Part shown: piece by piece, positions 62,844-64,000 of the stretch
Numbering within the stretch: position 1 is the first letter of the stretch
Layout: every line of letters begins with the position of its first letter
Source: DAISVY01 sp036826635
Lineage (GTDB): Bacteria; Zixibacteria; MSB-5A5; GN15; FEB-12
Direction of reading: 5' to 3'
DNA length: 64,000 nucleotides
NCBI GenBank assembly: GCA_036826635.1
Contig: DAISVY010000001.1
Location: 1-64,000 of the forward strand
The notes under the pieces: model-generated
What the model saw: only the letters and a program-made list of their open reading frames with translations
What the model was told of the DNA's origin: nothing
Database searches by the model: none
Program-made: the position numbers and the translations under genes

Positions 62844-64000
62844 ATGAAAACAGTATCTGCGGTTCACGAAGCTATTAACTCGACCGTCATAAGGCCCGGC
62901 AGCGTCATATACTGTGCGGGAAATGCGGCCACGCCGCAGGAGTTGCTGATCCAGTTGGCTAATGACCTCTCGATAAGAGATGTCGAAATGTACAGCGTTC
63001 TTCTCCTTGGTGATCGTATTAAGCCGTTATTCAGTAAGAAACGGTGCCAGACGATGACTCATCGCGTGATTTTCAATAGTCACTTGACCAAAGGAGCCGT
63101 CAACAGCGGGTGGGCGAAATATCACCCCATGCATCTTTCGGAGATTACCAAGTATATCAAGTCTCCGGATGTCGTGTTTGTCAGCGTTGCCGGTCCCGAC
63201 AGCGGAGGTAACTACAGCCTGGGCACCACCGTGGAAGGTGTGCTGGGGGCTGTGATGATGGCCAAGCACAGGGGCGGTGTAGTTATTGCCGAGAGGAACA
63301 AGCGCATGCCTTTTGTTCTGGGTACGACCATACCGGAATCCGATATTGATTACCTTTTCGATGCCGACTACGAGATCCCGTCCAGCCCGGTAAAGGAGCC
63401 GGATGATCGGGCCAGACAGATCGGTGAGATTATCGCGGCGCTGTATATCGACGACGGTTCCGGTAATACTCCGGGTTCCACCCTGCAATACGGTATTGGC
63501 GAGGTGCCGGAGGCGGTGACGTCGGCTATTTTGCGTAAGGGGGTGCGTGATCTGGCCATCCATACCGAGCTTTTTGCCAGCGCCATGATAAAGTTGTGTC
63601 GGCAGGGGGTTGTTACCAACCGCTGGAAGAAAGATATGAATTTCGCCCTTTCGTCGATTTTCCTGGCTCAGGACCAGGATGAGTACGACTGGTTGTCGTT
63701 CAACAGTTCGGTCCAGAGCCGCCCCAGCAGCTATACCAACAGCGTTTTCAAAATTGCCGAACAGCCCAAGATGGTCACTATTAACAGCGCCATGGGGGTT
63801 GATCTGCACGGCAATATCTGGGCTGATTCTCTTGATGCCCGCAAAATTTACAGTGGGGTCGGTGGTCAGGCCGATTTCATAAGGGGGGCCCAGTATTCTC
63901 CGGGAGGGATCGCCATCATCGCCATGAAGTCGACTACCGACGATGGTATTCCCAAGGTTGTGGATCGTTGCCCGGCCGGTATTACGACTACCGCCATCCC
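62844..64000 (+). CDS. Acetyl-CoA hydrolase/CoA-transferase family protein (3' end beyond window)
   Basis: The reading frame runs open from ATG 62844 to the window end (385 complete codons). It matches the acetyl-CoA hydrolase / 4-hydroxybutyrate CoA-transferase family: IRPGSVIYCAGNAATPQELL near the start, VSVAGPDSGGNYSLGTTVEG, LQYGIGEVPEAVTSAI, LAIHTELFASAMI and GVGGQADFIRGAQYSPGGIAI. Such enzymes move CoA between short-chain acids in fermentation or hydrolyse acetyl-CoA. Family members run to roughly 430-440 residues, so only the end is missing. No strong ribosome site is visible (AACAGGTT). A structured leader and a regulated promoter element precede it. Confidence 0.85.
   Translation, partial: MKTVSAVHEAINSTVIRPGSVIYCAGNAATPQELLIQLANDLSIRDVEMYSVLLLGDRIKPLFSKKRCQTMTHRVIFNSHLTKGAVNSGWAKYHPMHLSEITKYIKSPDVVFVSVAGPDSGGNYSLGTTVEGVLGAVMMAKHRGGVVIAERNKRMPFVLGTTIPESDIDYLFDADYEIPSSPVKEPDDRARQIGEIIAALYIDDGSGNTPGSTLQYGIGEVPEAVTSAILRKGVRDLAIHTELFASAMIKLCRQGVVTNRWKKDMNFALSSIFLAQDQDEYDWLSFNSSVQSRPSSYTNSVFKIAEQPKMVTINSAMGVDLHGNIWADSLDARKIYSGVGGQADFIRGAQYSPGGIAIIAMKSTTDDGIPKVVDRCPAGITTTAI

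Overview
The window looks like a chromosomal segment of an uncultured, largely anaerobic, diderm bacterium of the Fibrobacteres-Chlorobi-Bacteroidetes superphylum; candidate phylum Zixibacteria is my best guess. The signs are a C-terminal NYPNPFNP/FlgD-like secretion-sorting domain, two exported proteins ending in the same pair of dockerin-like repeats (DMGDLTVLIDHLF), two TonB-dependent receptors with N-terminal carboxypeptidase-regulatory-like domains, and TolC/HlyD export. A 2-oxoacid:acceptor oxidoreductase with a rubrerythrin-like protein, A-type flavoprotein and rubredoxin indicate anaerobic metabolism with oxygen defence. The taxonomic placement is inference. I recognised no rRNA, tRNA, CRISPR array or insertion sequence.

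Layout. 1-1.3 kb: a decaying tandem array of small exported paralogs. 1.3-3.8 kb: an APC permease and an unknown membrane-anchored protein. 3.9-10.2 kb (minus): a TetR-controlled efflux operon (TetR, TolC, HlyD, two ABC-2 permeases, no ATPase), with a second TetR gene upstream. 10.4-13.2 kb: a His/Cys-rich membrane protein and a TonB receptor behind a perfect inverted repeat. 13.6-15.6 kb: an AT-rich Type II restriction-modification pair. 15.9-20.5 kb: a dockerin-bearing secreted protein, thioredoxin, GNAT acetyltransferase and serine-hydrolase lipoprotein. 20.6-26.5 kb: a PhoB-type regulator divergent from a TonB receptor and a secreted beta-helix protein, separated by Pho-box-like repeats of 11-bp period. 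26.7-31.2 kb: GNAT-like protein, Nudix, exported MsrBA, RRM protein, a methyltransferase remnant and an AlkD-like protein. 31.4-36.1 kb: KorAB and the oxygen-detoxification genes. 36.2-42.8 kb: a predicted thiol-hydrolase-like protein, a YcaQ-like glycosylase, a three-gene envelope operon and a beta-helix gene broken by an in-frame stop.

The most unusual part is 42.9-55.1 kb: two divergent gene sets. Leftward run a LuxR-type response regulator, a normal glutamate dehydrogenase (gdhA) and a REC-REC-PPDK_N protein. Rightward run a second glutamate-dehydrogenase-like protein whose catalytic lysine is methionine, a PPDK_N protein, and a GAF-like/PPDK_N/nucleotidyltransferase fusion. All three PPDK_N proteins lack the phosphohistidine swivel and PEP-binding domains of PEP synthase and share instead an unnamed C-terminal module (GRWGS ... 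G[ST]HFF). I propose an undescribed regulatory or metabolic system linking amino-nitrogen and ATP/PEP status.

The right end (58.4-64 kb) holds a second candidate circuit: a 1083-residue pseudokinase-PAS(5)-LuxR regulator, followed by two near-identical 43-bp elements, each a palindrome plus promoter. One lies before an ArsC/Spx-like gene and the other before a CoA-transferase gene that runs off the window.
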